Positions 40,378-50,038 are shown, counted from the stretch's first letter. The stretch: DNA of 55,022 nt from Candidatus Zixiibacteriota bacterium (GCA_034003725.1 JAVEYB010000016.1:1-55022), one strand, 5' to 3'. The notes: generated from the letters alone by a model not told the origin. A program made the numbers and translations.

Positions 40378-42567
40378 ATGGCCGTAACGGAGAGTTGTAC
40401 TGTGAATCTCGCCGAGTTTATCATCAAGATAGAGTCGTACAACTCGAATATCGACATCCCCCTGATCCGGCGTTCGTTCGAGTTTTCGGACAAGGCGCAC
40501 GCCGGGCAGAAACGCCAGTCCGGGGAACCGTATATCGAGCATTGTCTCGAAGTTGCCTTTTTCCTGGCGGAACTCCACATGGACTCGGCTACCATTGCGG
40601 CCGGCATGATTCATGACGTCGTGGAGGACACCTCGTACACGATCGAAGATATCCGCGCGGAGTTTGGCGACGAGGTGGCCGATCTGGTGGACGGCGTGAC
40701 CAAGCTGGGCGCGATCCACTTCAACTCCAAGGAAGAGCAACAGGTCGAGTACTTCCGTAAGATGCTGCTCAGTATGGCCAAGGATGTCCGCGTTATTCTG
40801 ATCAAGCTGGCCGACCGCGTTCATAACATGCGGACTCTGCATCATCTCCCGGCCGACAAACAGAAACGTATCGCACTGGAAACGCGTGAAGTCTACTGCC
40901 CGCTCGCGCATCGCTTCGGTATCAACAAGGCCAAGGTGGAACTCGAAGACCTTTCCCTCAAGTTTCTCGAGCCTGACGTGTATGAGGACCTGGCCGAGCG
41001 AATTCAGGAGCGCAGGGACGAGCGCGAGAGTTACATCCAGTCGGTGGTGAAGCCCCTGAAAGACGCACTGGCGAGAGACAATATTATCGCGAGCGTTAAC
41101 GGCCGGGCCAAACATCTGGATTCCATTCACCGAAAGATTATGGTGCGGCGTGTCCCGTTCGAAGACATTTACGATCTGTTCGCCATTCGTGTCCTGGTTA
41201 ACAACGAACGCGAGTGTTATCACGCACTCGGGATTGTTCACTCCATGTGGAAACCGGTAACGGGCCGTTTCCACGACTATATCGCCAATCCCAAGCCCAA
41301 CGGCTACAAGTCGCTTCACACCACCGTGTTCGGGCCTGACAACAAGCGCGTGGAAATACAGATCCGTACCCACCAGATGCATTATGTCGCCGAAAACGGC
41401 ATTGCCGCGCACTGGCTCTACAAGGAAGGTCGCCAGCAGATGAGCAAGGACGACCGCCAGATGAGCTGGCTCCGCGACATTCTCGAGTGGCAGAAAGACA
41501 CCACCAACCCGACCGAATTCCTGGAATATCTCAAGATCGACCTTTACTCCGAGGACATCTTCGTCTTCACCCCGAATGGACGTCTGGTACACCTGCCGCG
41601 CGGCGCGACGCCGCTCGACTTCGCGTTCCAGATCCACACCGAGGTGGGCATTCATTGCGCGGGAGCTAAGATCAACGGACGCCTGCAGCCGTTGTCGACC
41701 AGGCTCAATTCCGGCGACAAGGTCGAGATCATCACGAACCCGAACCGGACGCCGTCACACGACTGGCTGAAGATGGTGGCGTCGTCAACCGCCCGGACGC
41801 GCATCAAGCGATGGCTCAAGCAGGCCGGATTCGAGCAATCCGTGGCGCTCGGCCGGGAGATGCTCGATCGAAAGCTGAAAGAACTCCGCCTGCCGTACCC
41901 CTCGGATGACGCGCTCCAGGAGTACGCCGAACACCTCGATCGAAAGACCGCCGACAATCTGCTTGCCGGAATCGGCAACGGCTCAATATCACTGCAGTCG
42001 GTGATTACGCAGATCCAGCCGGAAGAGAAGAAAGAAACTCCCGGGCTGGTAAGCAAGGTCATTGACCGCATTCGACGGTCAAAAGGTATCAAGGTCCAGG
42101 GGCTCGACAACATGATGTTCCGGTTTGCCGGATGCTGTCAGCCCGTACCCGGGGACAGCATTGTCGGATTCATCACCCGGGGACGGGGAGTGACGATACA
42201 CCAGGCGGAGTGCCCGTCGGCCATCGAACTCAACAACCAGTCTCCCGAGCGGCGGATCGAGGTGAGCTGGGATACCAGCCGCGACCAGTCTTTTGTCGTC
42301 CAGCTCGAGATGGTGGTGGAAGATCGCAAAAACATGCTTCGCGACGTTTCCCAGGCGATTGCAGACGCCAATACGAACGTACGGGGCGCGGAGATGTACG
42401 CGCAGGATACGACTGCAACGGGCAGATTCGTGATCGAAGTCACCAGCCTTACCCACCTCAATCGCGTAATTGAGAAGGTCCGCAAGGTAAAGGGCGTGAT
42501 TTCGGTCAAGCGCGCCCACACCCGCGATACCGCGAAAGAGGAAGCCGACTCCGAGGACGTCGACTGA
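40378..42567 (+). CDS. RelA/SpoT bifunctional (p)ppGpp synthetase/hydrolase
   Basis: The protein has 729 residues with the full long-RSH domain order. The HD hydrolase domain is active-looking (AAGMIHDVVEDTSYTIEDI, HD at 79-80). The synthetase has RVPFEDIYDLFAIRVLV and PKPNGYKSLHTTVFGP. TGS (about 390-450), a helical region, a zinc-finger-like segment (RFAGCCQPVPGDSIVGF) and a C-terminal ACT domain follow. Both activities should be present, making and removing the stringent-response alarmone. ATG at 40378 or GTG at 40402 (with GGAG upstream) could start it. It is probably co-transcribed with the LPS genes. Confidence 0.95.
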   Translation: MAVTESCTVNLAEFIIKIESYNSNIDIPLIRRSFEFSDKAHAGQKRQSGEPYIEHCLEVAFFLAELHMDSATIAAGMIHDVVEDTSYTIEDIRAEFGDEVADLVDGVTKLGAIHFNSKEEQQVEYFRKMLLSMAKDVRVILIKLADRVHNMRTLHHLPADKQKRIALETREVYCPLAHRFGINKAKVELEDLSLKFLEPDVYEDLAERIQERRDERESYIQSVVKPLKDALARDNIIASVNGRAKHLDSIHRKIMVRRVPFEDIYDLFAIRVLVNNERECYHALGIVHSMWKPVTGRFHDYIANPKPNGYKSLHTTVFGPDNKRVEIQIRTHQMHYVAENGIAAHWLYKEGRQQMSKDDRQMSWLRDILEWQKDTTNPTEFLEYLKIDLYSEDIFVFTPNGRLVHLPRGATPLDFAFQIHTEVGIHCAGAKINGRLQPLSTRLNSGDKVEIITNPNRTPSHDWLKMVASSTARTRIKRWLKQAGFEQSVALGREMLDRKLKELRLPYPSDDALQEYAEHLDRKTADNLLAGIGNGSISLQSVITQIQPEEKKETPGLVSKVIDRIRRSKGIKVQGLDNMMFRFAGCCQPVPGDSIVGFITRGRGVTIHQAECPSAIELNNQSPERRIEVSWDTSRDQSFVVQLEMVVEDRKNMLRDVSQAIADANTNVRGAEMYAQDTTATGRFVIEVTSLTHLNRVIEKVRKVKGVISVKRAHTRDTAKEEADSEDVD

Positions 42568-42570
42568 TAG

Positions 42571-44280
42571 TTACTCGAAGACGACGTCCAAATTCACCGA
42601 CTGACCGTCGCGTTCCACCACTACCACGATACTATCGCCCTTGCGGAATTTGCCGAGTGCATTCATGTACGCATAGATGTCGTCTATCACGTACTCGCCC
42701 ATTTTTACGATAATGTCGCCTTCCACGAGGCCGGCTCGCTCCCCCGGACGTCCCGGCGACACTCCGTCCACGCGTAGCCCCTTGACCTCAGCGATGTAAT
42801 CCGGCATGATTCCGAGGGTGACGGAAAATGACATCCTGCCCTGGTCGGGAGCCTTGGTCTTCTGAAAGGCGAGAGGTTCCGGGTATGAATCAAAGTAGTC
42901 GACTACCGACCTGATGATATCGGCAACACGCACGATCCCGTCCGAATCGATCAACTCGACATCATCCTGCGGCTTGTGGTAGTCGTTGTGTGCCCCGGTG
43001 AAAAAATGCAGCACCGGGATGCCGCGATTGTAGAATGCCGTGTGGTCCGACGGTCCGGTGCCGGACTCCTTGGACGTGAGCTTGATCTGGTCGCTGGTCA
43101 GCGTGTCGAAGAACGCCGCGAACTGGGTCGCGGTCCCCGTGCCGAAGATGGCAAGCCCGCTTTCCTGGTCGCGCAGGCGACCGATCATATCCATGTTGAT
43201 CATCATCCGCACCGCCGTCGACTCCGGCATACTGCGGGAATAATGACTCGATCCCAGCAGTCCGGCTTCCTCTCCGGAAAACGCCGCGAACACCATAGAG
43301 TGGTGGATACTGTCGCGACGCGCAGCGAAATAGTGTGCCAGTTCGACCAGGGCCGAGGTCCCGGAGCCGTTGTCGTCCGCACCGTTATGAATCATCGTCT
43401 CCTCACCAAGATAACGGGAGCCTGAACCGGGACCGCCCCATCCCAGATGATCGTAATGGGCGCCGATAATGATCGCCGTATCGGTCTGTCCGGGCAGCAC
43501 GCCGACTACATTGTACCCCGTGTCCCTCACCGTAATCAGTTCGACCCTGCCTTCGGCGGCGAAGGGCGTCGGGTCGGTGATATCGATGCCCAGCGACTGC
43601 ATGGCTGTCCGGCGCAGATAAACAATCGGCACCTCTTTCGGATTGGCTCGGGTTGCACTCATCATCACCAGTGTGTCGTCCTGTGTCGGCGGCGTGTAGA
43701 AGAAGATGCCGGCCACGTTATGATCGAGCGCATTGCGGATCTTGTCGGTGATCGAGCTGTACAGGTTGAAATCGGTGTGCGGGTACGCCGCTGTATCCTC
43801 GGGGGCATACCGGGCGATGAGAACGGCTTTGCCGGCTACGTCTTTGTCTTCGTAGTCGTCGTAGAAACCGCCATCATCGGTAATGCCGAATCCGACCGGG
43901 ACCACGGAGTCAAACGAAAACGACATACTTCCTGATTGCGTGAAAGGCTCGAAGTCATCGCGGAGCTGCAACTCGGTGCCGTTTACCGCCAACCGAATCG
44001 AGGCGCCCAGTTCGATGTTTTTGATGAATTCGAACGCCTGCCGCCAACCGCCGTCATCGCCTCCCGGCACGAGGCCGATCTGCTGAAGTTCCGCGATGAT
44101 ATAGTCGGCTGCCTTCCATTCTCCAACCTCGCCCACGCGGCGCCCCTCCAGCGAGTCATGCGCCAGTACGGCGATATGCTTGTGGATGGAATCCGACGTG
44201 ATGACGTAAGGTTCCGCGTGCGGCTGTATCGCTGCGGCAAACAGCACAATAACAGCAATGGCGATGGCCGTGAACTTCAT
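42571..44280 (-). CDS. Secreted M28 family aminopeptidase with a C-terminal PDZ domain
   Basis: The protein has 569 residues. A signal peptide (MKFTAIAIAVIVLFAAAIQP) is followed by an insert resembling a PA domain, around residues 130-230. The zinc peptidase domain has IGAHYDHLGWGG, HNGADDNGSGTSALVELAHY, FAAFSGEEAGLLGSSHYS (catalytic Glu pair), INMDMIGRLR and SDHTAFYNRGIPVLHFFTG. A PDZ-like segment (VDGVSPGRPGERAGLVEGDI) ends the protein. It hydrolyses N-terminal residues of peptides outside the cytoplasm. AAGGAG lies just before the ATG. It is convergent with the RelA/SpoT gene, with three bases between stops. Confidence 0.94.
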   Translation of the reverse strand: MKFTAIAIAVIVLFAAAIQPHAEPYVITSDSIHKHIAVLAHDSLEGRRVGEVGEWKAADYIIAELQQIGLVPGGDDGGWRQAFEFIKNIELGASIRLAVNGTELQLRDDFEPFTQSGSMSFSFDSVVPVGFGITDDGGFYDDYEDKDVAGKAVLIARYAPEDTAAYPHTDFNLYSSITDKIRNALDHNVAGIFFYTPPTQDDTLVMMSATRANPKEVPIVYLRRTAMQSLGIDITDPTPFAAEGRVELITVRDTGYNVVGVLPGQTDTAIIIGAHYDHLGWGGPGSGSRYLGEETMIHNGADDNGSGTSALVELAHYFAARRDSIHHSMVFAAFSGEEAGLLGSSHYSRSMPESTAVRMMINMDMIGRLRDQESGLAIFGTGTATQFAAFFDTLTSDQIKLTSKESGTGPSDHTAFYNRGIPVLHFFTGAHNDYHKPQDDVELIDSDGIVRVADIIRSVVDYFDSYPEPLAFQKTKAPDQGRMSFSVTLGIMPDYIAEVKGLRVDGVSPGRPGERAGLVEGDIIVKMGEYVIDDIYAYMNALGKFRKGDSIVVVVERDGQSVNLDVVFE

Positions 44281-44488
44281 TTGGACTCCTTGATCACTGG
44301 TCGTTTGTCAACATGCCGTCAAGTATACTCGCGAACCCGGAGTCTGTCACTGATTTTCTCGGGCCGCTTGTTCGGAAAAAGTGGACTTAGCGCGTATAAG
44401 GGTATACATTGTTCTGTTACAACCGGCGTCGCCTGCGGTGAATGCAGCGTGCGGAAGGTATCCCTGAACACGGAGAGGTTCGTTTACG

Positions 44489-45046
44489 ATGGCAGTGAAT
44501 AGATCGAAGAATACGACGCGTCGCGATGCGGTTGTCATCGGCGGCGCCCTTGTCGTGATTGTCGCCGGGTACTTCCTGTTTCGCGAGCGGCAGGAACCGC
44601 CGCAGCCGCCGCAGCAGGCCTCACTTTCACCCCACGGCGGCATGAGCGAAGGCATGGGAGGCTCGGATTTCCTCAACGAACTCCCCACCGACTACGACGG
44701 CCTCGTTCAGGTGGGCCACCAGTACATGGATAACAACAACTTCGCCGTAGCGGCGGAGTGTTACCGTCGCGCCCTCGCGATCGACGGTTCCTCGACAGAT
44801 GTCCGCACGGACTTCGGTGCGTGTCTTCACGGCATGGGGCTGCCCGAGCGGGCACTCCAGGAGTTCGACAAGGTACTTGGAGCCGAGCCGGGGCATGTCA
44901 TCGCCACGTTTAACAAGGGTATCGTGTACCTCGGCCTGAACCAGAACGACTCGGCCCGGGTCTGGTTCGAAAACGTACTGGCCCTCAATGCCGATCCGCA
45001 GATGCAGGATCGAGCGAGAGAACTCATCCGGCAGCTCGGTGGTTGA
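44489..45046 (+). CDS. Membrane-anchored TPR protein
   Basis: The protein has 185 residues. After a basic N-terminus a single transmembrane helix (VVIGGALVVIVAGYFLF) anchors it, and a Pro/Gln-rich linker follows. Three TPR repeats cover about residues 70-170 (YMDNNNFAVAAECYRRALAI and ALQEFDKVLGAEPGHVIATF). The TPRs would face the periplasm and hold protein partners. Its stop overlaps the next gene's start by eight bases, so they are coupled. The upstream gap 44281-44488 shows a possible -10 (TATACA near 44410) but no clear -35. Confidence 0.85.
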   Translation: MAVNRSKNTTRRDAVVIGGALVVIVAGYFLFRERQEPPQPPQQASLSPHGGMSEGMGGSDFLNELPTDYDGLVQVGHQYMDNNNFAVAAECYRRALAIDGSSTDVRTDFGACLHGMGLPERALQEFDKVLGAEPGHVIATFNKGIVYLGLNQNDSARVWFENVLALNADPQMQDRARELIRQLGG

Positions 45047-46112
45047 TACCGCTTTTACAGCAGTCGCACGGTGGGCCGATGGCGTCTGGACGTTGCTGAT
45101 TGCGTCGGCCCTCTGGTTTCTGATCGGACTGGTGCTGGCCGGACTTCTCTGGCACTGGCTGCGTGGACGTTCGCTGGCTCGCCGGATGGCCGGCAACGAC
45201 TTTGGGGGAGTGGTTCGTGCCGCATTGATCGGCATTCCGCTGCCGCTGTGCTCCTGTTCGGTACTGCCGATCGCCTCGCAGCTCAGGTCTTCGGGAGCGA
45301 GCCGCGGGGCAACCGCGGCTTTCCTGGTCTCAACGCCGGAAACCGGGGTGGACTCGATCGCCCTTACCTATACGCTCACCGACCCCATCCTGACTATTGC
45401 TCGTCCCGCCACGGCTTTCGTAACAGCGGTCGTTGCCGGGTCAATGGAAACGCTGTTTTTCAACCGAACGGAACCTGACGAGCTGATCGACAAACCGCGC
45501 GAACAATCCAGCCGCGGGCAGGAGGTTGATGTTCCGGATGAACGCCGAGGCATCGCCCATTCGATCAGATATGCTTTCACAGACCTTATGGGAGACCTCG
45601 CTCCTTACCTCCTGTTTGGGTACCTGCTGGCCGGTCTGGTCGGGGCATTGTTCGGTCAACAGCTCACCGATCTCCCTGAGATACTGCGTTCGGGCTGGGG
45701 CGGTTATGCCGGAGCAGTAATCGCCGGTTTGCCACTGTATATCTGCGCGAGCAGTTCGACCCCTTTGGCTGCGGTACTATTGGCCGGGGGCTTTTCACCC
45801 GGCATGGTGCTCGTTTTCATGATGACGGGCGCCGCCACTAACCTCTCGGCCATAGCGGTCGTCCGGAAAATCCTCGGCTCGGCCGGCACGATGCGCTACC
45901 TGCTGGCGATCGCGGTGGTCTCGATCGGTTTTGGGCTGATAACCGACCAGGTCTATCAATTCCTCGAAATTGACCCGTCGTACCAATTTGCCTCAGGGAA
46001 GGATGCGTCGTCCTGGTACGACGTGGCAGCGGCCGTTTTGCTCGGGGTGATGATGGCCTACTGGACCGTCAGGGCGACTACGAGACGGCTGGCCAGTTTC
46101 TTCTTGAAGTAG
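45039..46112 (+). CDS. Permease of the SO_0444 / ArsP-like metal efflux family
   Basis: The protein has about 358 residues and eight or so transmembrane helices. The two family signatures are present: IGIPLPLCSCSVLPIASQLR with a Cys-Ser-Cys pair, and the later GLPLYICASSSTPLAAVLLAGG. Relatives transport organoarsenicals or Cu/Zn. The conserved cysteines suggest metal or metalloid binding, but the substrate cannot be fixed here. The GTG at 45039 lies inside the end of the TPR gene; the ribosome site is weak, as expected for coupled translation. A longer frame upstream would run further into the TPR gene. Confidence 0.85.
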   Translation: MVDTAFTAVARWADGVWTLLIASALWFLIGLVLAGLLWHWLRGRSLARRMAGNDFGGVVRAALIGIPLPLCSCSVLPIASQLRSSGASRGATAAFLVSTPETGVDSIALTYTLTDPILTIARPATAFVTAVVAGSMETLFFNRTEPDELIDKPREQSSRGQEVDVPDERRGIAHSIRYAFTDLMGDLAPYLLFGYLLAGLVGALFGQQLTDLPEILRSGWGGYAGAVIAGLPLYICASSSTPLAAVLLAGGFSPGMVLVFMMTGAATNLSAIAVVRKILGSAGTMRYLLAIAVVSIGFGLITDQVYQFLEIDPSYQFASGKDASSWYDVAAAVLLGVMMAYWTVRATTRRLASFFLK

Positions 46113-46138
46113 CACCAGGTTTGGTCGTTACTTTCAAT

Positions 46139-46852
46139 ATGACCGGACGTAAACTTCTCACTTCACCGATGGCTCGGGCAGTGCTGGATTTTGTCTTCCC
46201 GCCGCTGTGCCCGGGATGCGGTGAGTATCTCGATGGCGAACACCCGATATGCGGGACCTGCCGCGGACGGTTTGATACCTACGAATTCCCGTTCTGTATC
46301 CGTTGTCGCCTGCAGATTTCCGTTTGGCCGGAATGTCCTTCGTGCCGCTGCTCTCTTCTGCCGCTTTTTGCATACGGCAACTACGTTGACCCGCTCAAGC
46401 AGGTAATCCTGGAAATGAAGTTCCGGGGGATGCTCGATTCTATCCCGGAACTGGTTGACGGATTGACCGAAACGTTCGGCGAACGAATCGCGTCGCGTCA
46501 GGCCGATTGCCTAGTGCCGATTCCGCTACATCCGGCCCGGGAGTACGCGCGCGGGTACAACCAGGCGCTTGAAATCGCCAGTGCGCTGTCCTGCCGGCTG
46601 GAGCTGCCCGTGCAACGAGGGCTTTTGTACCGACATGCAAAGCGAAAGCCGCAGCAGACCCTTCCCGCCGCCCGTCGCGCCACCAATATCCGCGGTGTAT
46701 TTGACGTGGCCGGTTCCGATCTGGAAGGTGCACGCGTGCTCCTGGTTGATGATATTGTTACGTCCGGCGAAACGGCGATGGAAGCAACAAGAGTGCTTGA
46801 GGCCGCAGGTCACCGGGTGGTCGGCGTTATCGCTCTTGCGCACGGGCTGTGA
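46139..46852 (+). CDS. comF: ComF family phosphoribosyltransferase-like protein
   Basis: The protein has 237 residues, the normal length. An N-terminal zinc-ribbon has paired cysteines (CPGCGEYLDGEHPICGTC and CIRC...CPSC). A type I PRTase domain follows, with the PRPP loop VLLVDDIVTSGETAMEA near residue 205. ComF proteins are needed for DNA uptake and recombination of incoming DNA in several competent bacteria, although catalysis is unproven. ATG at 46139 is used; TTG at 46121 is the alternative. It is followed 11 bases later by a tyrosine recombinase. Confidence 0.9.
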   Translation: MTGRKLLTSPMARAVLDFVFPPLCPGCGEYLDGEHPICGTCRGRFDTYEFPFCIRCRLQISVWPECPSCRCSLLPLFAYGNYVDPLKQVILEMKFRGMLDSIPELVDGLTETFGERIASRQADCLVPIPLHPAREYARGYNQALEIASALSCRLELPVQRGLLYRHAKRKPQQTLPAARRATNIRGVFDVAGSDLEGARVLLVDDIVTSGETAMEATRVLEAAGHRVVGVIALAHGL

Positions 46853-46863
46853 GGGTTTGAGCG

Positions 46864-47772
46864 GTGATTGCGAGTTTGATCGACGATTTCCTGCAGCATC
46901 TTCGGCTGGAACGCGGGCTTTCGACGAACACGATCGATGCTTATCGCTCCGACCTTGCCGCCTTTCAGCACGCCTGCAAAATACAGGAACTTACGGGCTA
47001 CACTCCGTCGGTGGTCGCCGGTTACTTCTCGCGCCTGGCCAAGGAGGGCCGCCGGCCGGCCACGCTGACCCGCAAGATCTCCAGCGTCAGGCACTTCTTT
47101 GCCTACCTGCAGCAGTCCGGTCGCATCAAAGAGAACCCCGCGCTGATGTACGCTGCGCCCCGGATCGCCCGTTACCACCCCGACTACTTGTCGCCCGAAC
47201 AGATCGATTCGATAATCCGCGCGGTCGATCCGGAGTCGGCCACTGCCGCAAGGGATCGCATGATCGTGGAGGTACTTTACGGTTGTGGGCTCCGCCTGTC
47301 CGAATTGATCAACCTCCGAAAGCAGGATATAGAGTTTGAAGCCGGATTCGTGAGGGTCACCGGCAAAGGCGGTAAGCAACGGCTCGTGCCGATAGGGGAC
47401 TACGCCCGAAAGGCGGTGCTGTCCTATCTTGACCGGCGGGCGGCATCGGACTCGGACGAAAACCTGCCGCTCGTGTTGAATCGCTTCGGGAAACGATTCT
47501 CGAGAGTTGGGCTCTGGCAGATAGTCAGGAAGCTGGTCAAACGGGCGGGTCTGGCAAAGAGGGTCACGCCCCATACCTTCCGCCATTCATTTGCGACCCA
47601 TCTCATTGAGGGAGGGGCGGATCTGCGAGTTGTACAAGAAATGCTCGGTCATGCCGATATATCTACTACCGAGATTTACACGCAGATAGACCGAGACTAT
47701 ATCATTGCTGAACACCGAAAATATCACCCTCGAGAGCTGGCCGGGTTTAGAGGCGCCAAAAAGCAGGCATAA
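46864..47772 (+). CDS. Tyrosine recombinase XerC/XerD
   Basis: The protein has 302 residues, matching chromosomal Xer proteins. The N-terminal SAM-like domain covers about 1-90 (LIDDFLQHLRLERGLSTNTI). The catalytic set is complete: R144 in YGCGLRLSELI, Lys in the beta-hairpin (VTGKGGKQRLVP), H237 and R240 in HTFRHSFATHLIEGG, H263 in LGHADISTTEIY and the nucleophile Tyr272. Chromosome dimer resolution at dif is the likely job, though no dif site is seen nearby. Start GTG at 46864. Its end overlaps the next frame by 68 bases. Confidence 0.93.
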   Translation: MIASLIDDFLQHLRLERGLSTNTIDAYRSDLAAFQHACKIQELTGYTPSVVAGYFSRLAKEGRRPATLTRKISSVRHFFAYLQQSGRIKENPALMYAAPRIARYHPDYLSPEQIDSIIRAVDPESATAARDRMIVEVLYGCGLRLSELINLRKQDIEFEAGFVRVTGKGGKQRLVPIGDYARKAVLSYLDRRAASDSDENLPLVLNRFGKRFSRVGLWQIVRKLVKRAGLAKRVTPHTFRHSFATHLIEGGADLRVVQEMLGHADISTTEIYTQIDRDYIIAEHRKYHPRELAGFRGAKKQA

Positions 47773-48703
47773 GCCTGTCTACCACTTTGCGCTGCGCCAG
47801 CGGGGGCTGAATATCGACTTCCACATTGAACACTTCTTTCGCGATAAAGAAATCTCTTTCCATTATTTCGATGATTTCCCGACTCTGATGACCATCTGCC
47901 AGCGCTTCCCCGTTTCCACGATTATCATGGGCGGCCATTCCGACTTTTTCCGCGAAATAGACCTTCTCCACAGCATCAAGCAGAATGCCTTCCTGTCAAT
48001 AATCCCGGTCATCCTGTACCATCCCGACCCGGCCCAGATGGTTGTTCTGGCGGCCTATGAAAACCAGTGCGATGACTTCATTCACGGCGAGTGGCACGAC
48101 CGGATTGTCGAAGCACGCATCCGTCGCGTTATCGAACGCAGCCGCCGAGACCTGGCGATCAACCCATCGACCCAGTTGCCTGGCCCCGGCCTGATTGAGG
48201 ACGTAATCCAGCAGCAACTGGACATGCGGGCCGAGTTTGCCGTCTGCTACGCCGACCTGGACAATTTTAAAGCCTATAACGACTATTACGGATACACGGC
48301 GGGCGACCGGGTGATCCGGCTCACCGGCAGGATCATTCGCGACACCGTGTTTGATCTTTGTCGCGAAGGTTTCGTGGGGCACATCGCCGGGGACGATTTC
48401 ATCTACGTAATTCCAGTCGACATCATCGACCAGACATGCAACTGGGTGTTGAGGACCTTTGACTCCTTGATCCCCTATCGCTACGAAGAGGAAGACCGGG
48501 ATCGGGGTTCGATCACGACCCTGAGCCGAAAAGGGGAGATCGAGAAATACCCCATCCTTACGATGTCCATTGCGGTGATCATAAACCAGGACGGCAAGTT
48601 CCAGCATATCGGTGAACTGTCGAAAATGCTCGCAGATTTGAAGAAAGCCACGAAAGCCAAGGCCGGATCAAACTACCTGATCGAGCGTCGTCAGAAATAC
48701 TAA
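47705..48703 (+). CDS. Receiver-like plus degenerate GGDEF-domain protein
   Basis: The protein is up to 332 residues. The N-terminal ~130 residues look like a divergent receiver fold (TIIMGGHSDFFREIDLLHSI and SIIPVILYHPDPAQMV) without the usual Asp cluster. The C-terminal domain is GGDEF-like: FAVCYADLDNFKAYNDYYGY is typical, but the signature reads AGDDF instead of GGDEF. That form is likely inactive in synthesis and may bind c-di-GMP or GTP. The only usable start before the first domain is TTG at 47705, inside xer, giving a 68-base overlap. The first ATG, at 47888, would cut into the fold. Confidence 0.82.
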   Translation: MLNTENITLESWPGLEAPKSRHKPVYHFALRQRGLNIDFHIEHFFRDKEISFHYFDDFPTLMTICQRFPVSTIIMGGHSDFFREIDLLHSIKQNAFLSIIPVILYHPDPAQMVVLAAYENQCDDFIHGEWHDRIVEARIRRVIERSRRDLAINPSTQLPGPGLIEDVIQQQLDMRAEFAVCYADLDNFKAYNDYYGYTAGDRVIRLTGRIIRDTVFDLCREGFVGHIAGDDFIYVIPVDIIDQTCNWVLRTFDSLIPYRYEEEDRDRGSITTLSRKGEIEKYPILTMSIAVIINQDGKFQHIGELSKMLADLKKATKAKAGSNYLIERRQKY

Positions 48704-49210
48704 AGTGTCTCTCTCTCGCCATATTCCCCGCAAAGTTCGACACAAAGAGACACGTTCCAGGCACAATCGTCAATGCTGAGACGTTGCGCAAATTCTGCGC
48801 CACGGCACCGCGGCTCACACACCACAGAAAACTTTTCCGGGCCTGGTTGTGTTTTATTTTTGACTGCACTGGAACTGGCATATCGTTCTCTCTGTAGAAG
48901 TGATGGAGGAAAGGCATCAGGAGCCACTTTGGCGTTACAAGGAGGATTGCGGTTCTTTCCGTCGCATGTGGATGAGCGATTCCCTGTGCGGCGTGAATTA
49001 TCTTGACAGGCAAGGACAAACGAGGTAGGTTGTTCACGTACCGAGAGCACATTTCTTTTGCCTTCCGATTGCACTATCTCAAGAGTAACACGTCCGTACA
49101 ATACAGATATCGTTTTGCGCAGTGGAAGAACGGCGTTTCGGGAGCGATAGTGACATTGCCCTGAATGCCGAAAGCGTTAACCCAATCAGCCCTTAGGGGG
49201 TGAAGCCTTG
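48704..49210. other. Noncoding region with a promoter for the 49211 gene
   Basis: No frame here has a good start, composition or domain. TTGACA at 49004-49009, a 17-base spacer and TAGGTT at 49027-49032 could serve the secreted protein gene, leaving a leader of about 170 bases. I see no clear riboswitch fold in that leader. Confidence 0.5.
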
Positions 49211-50038
49211 ATGAAACGTGTAAACCTGATAACGCTTGTCGTCGCACTGGTTATAGCACCGTGCCTGGTGTTTGCGGCCGCCAATAAGGTTGCTGTAGGT
49301 ACTGCCGTGACCATGACTGACAATACCGTAACCGTACCACTCGAGATCGCCAATCAGGATGACTTTGTGGCGGCCGATATTCCGCTGCGGTTTTCGGAAG
49401 GCGTTGCGCTTGAAGCAGTCTCGTTTGAGGGCACACGAGTCGAGTATTTCGATCTCGCCGTGTCCAATATCGATAACGAGAACAACACGGTCGTGATCGG
49501 ACTGGTCAATCAGCTGAGCGCAGAGCGGAAAGCAGCCCTTTCCGAAGGATCCGGCCCGGTTGCATACCTGACCTTCCGGATCGAAGATCCGTCGCTGACA
49601 GAGATCACATTGGAAGCGACCGAGATGGAGAATCCGCGTCATCAGTTGATGTTCATTTATAACGAGATCACGGAGACGGGTCCGGTTGGGCCGCGCCGCG
49701 AAGATCCGGTGTTCGAGAGCGTCGCGTTCTCGCTGACCGGAGACAATGCGGAGTTGCCGACGGAGTTCGCACTCGCTCAGAACTACCCGAACCCGTTCAA
49801 CCCGACCACGACGATTTCGTTCAGCCTGCCGACCCCCGGCGCGGTCTCGCTCGAAGTCTTCAACGTGCTCGGACAGAAGGTGACGACACTGGTTGACGGC
49901 GACATGGCCGCCGGTATCCACTCGATTGAGTGGGACGGCAAAAATTCCGCCGGTGTTGGCGTTTCGAGCGGTGTTTACTTCTACCGCATCGCAACCGACA
50001 ACTTTGTTGACACCAAGAAGATGATGATGCTGAAGTAA
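49211..50038 (+). CDS. Secreted protein with a cohesin-like domain and FlgD/Por-type sorting domain
   Basis: The protein has 275 residues. A signal peptide (MKRVNLITLVVALVIAPCLV) is followed by a cohesin-like beta-sandwich of about 140 residues (VAVGTAVTMTDNTVTVPLEI through FRIEDPSLTEITLEATEMEN). The C-terminal ~80 residues start with the linker FALAQNYPNPFNPTT and are a FlgD-like immunoglobulin fold of the type IX secretion sorting kind, with SGVYFYRIATDNFVDTKKMM at the end. Such proteins are usually carried to the cell surface by a type IX-like secretion system. The start ATG at 49211 has a GGGGGTG site; TTG directly before it is unlikely. Confidence 0.9.
   Translation: MKRVNLITLVVALVIAPCLVFAAANKVAVGTAVTMTDNTVTVPLEIANQDDFVAADIPLRFSEGVALEAVSFEGTRVEYFDLAVSNIDNENNTVVIGLVNQLSAERKAALSEGSGPVAYLTFRIEDPSLTEITLEATEMENPRHQLMFIYNEITETGPVGPRREDPVFESVAFSLTGDNAELPTEFALAQNYPNPFNPTTTISFSLPTPGAVSLEVFNVLGQKVTTLVDGDMAAGIHSIEWDGKNSAGVGVSSGVYFYRIATDNFVDTKKMMMLK

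Noticed and set aside
46864-47772. Integron or phage integrase
   Set aside because: Length, catalytic residues and neighbours fit a chromosomal XerC/D protein; there is no attachment site, cassette array or phage gene.
48700-49101. Minus-strand frames in the 48704-49210 gap
   Set aside because: No recognisable domain, no ribosome site and irregular composition; a plus-strand promoter lies in the same interval.
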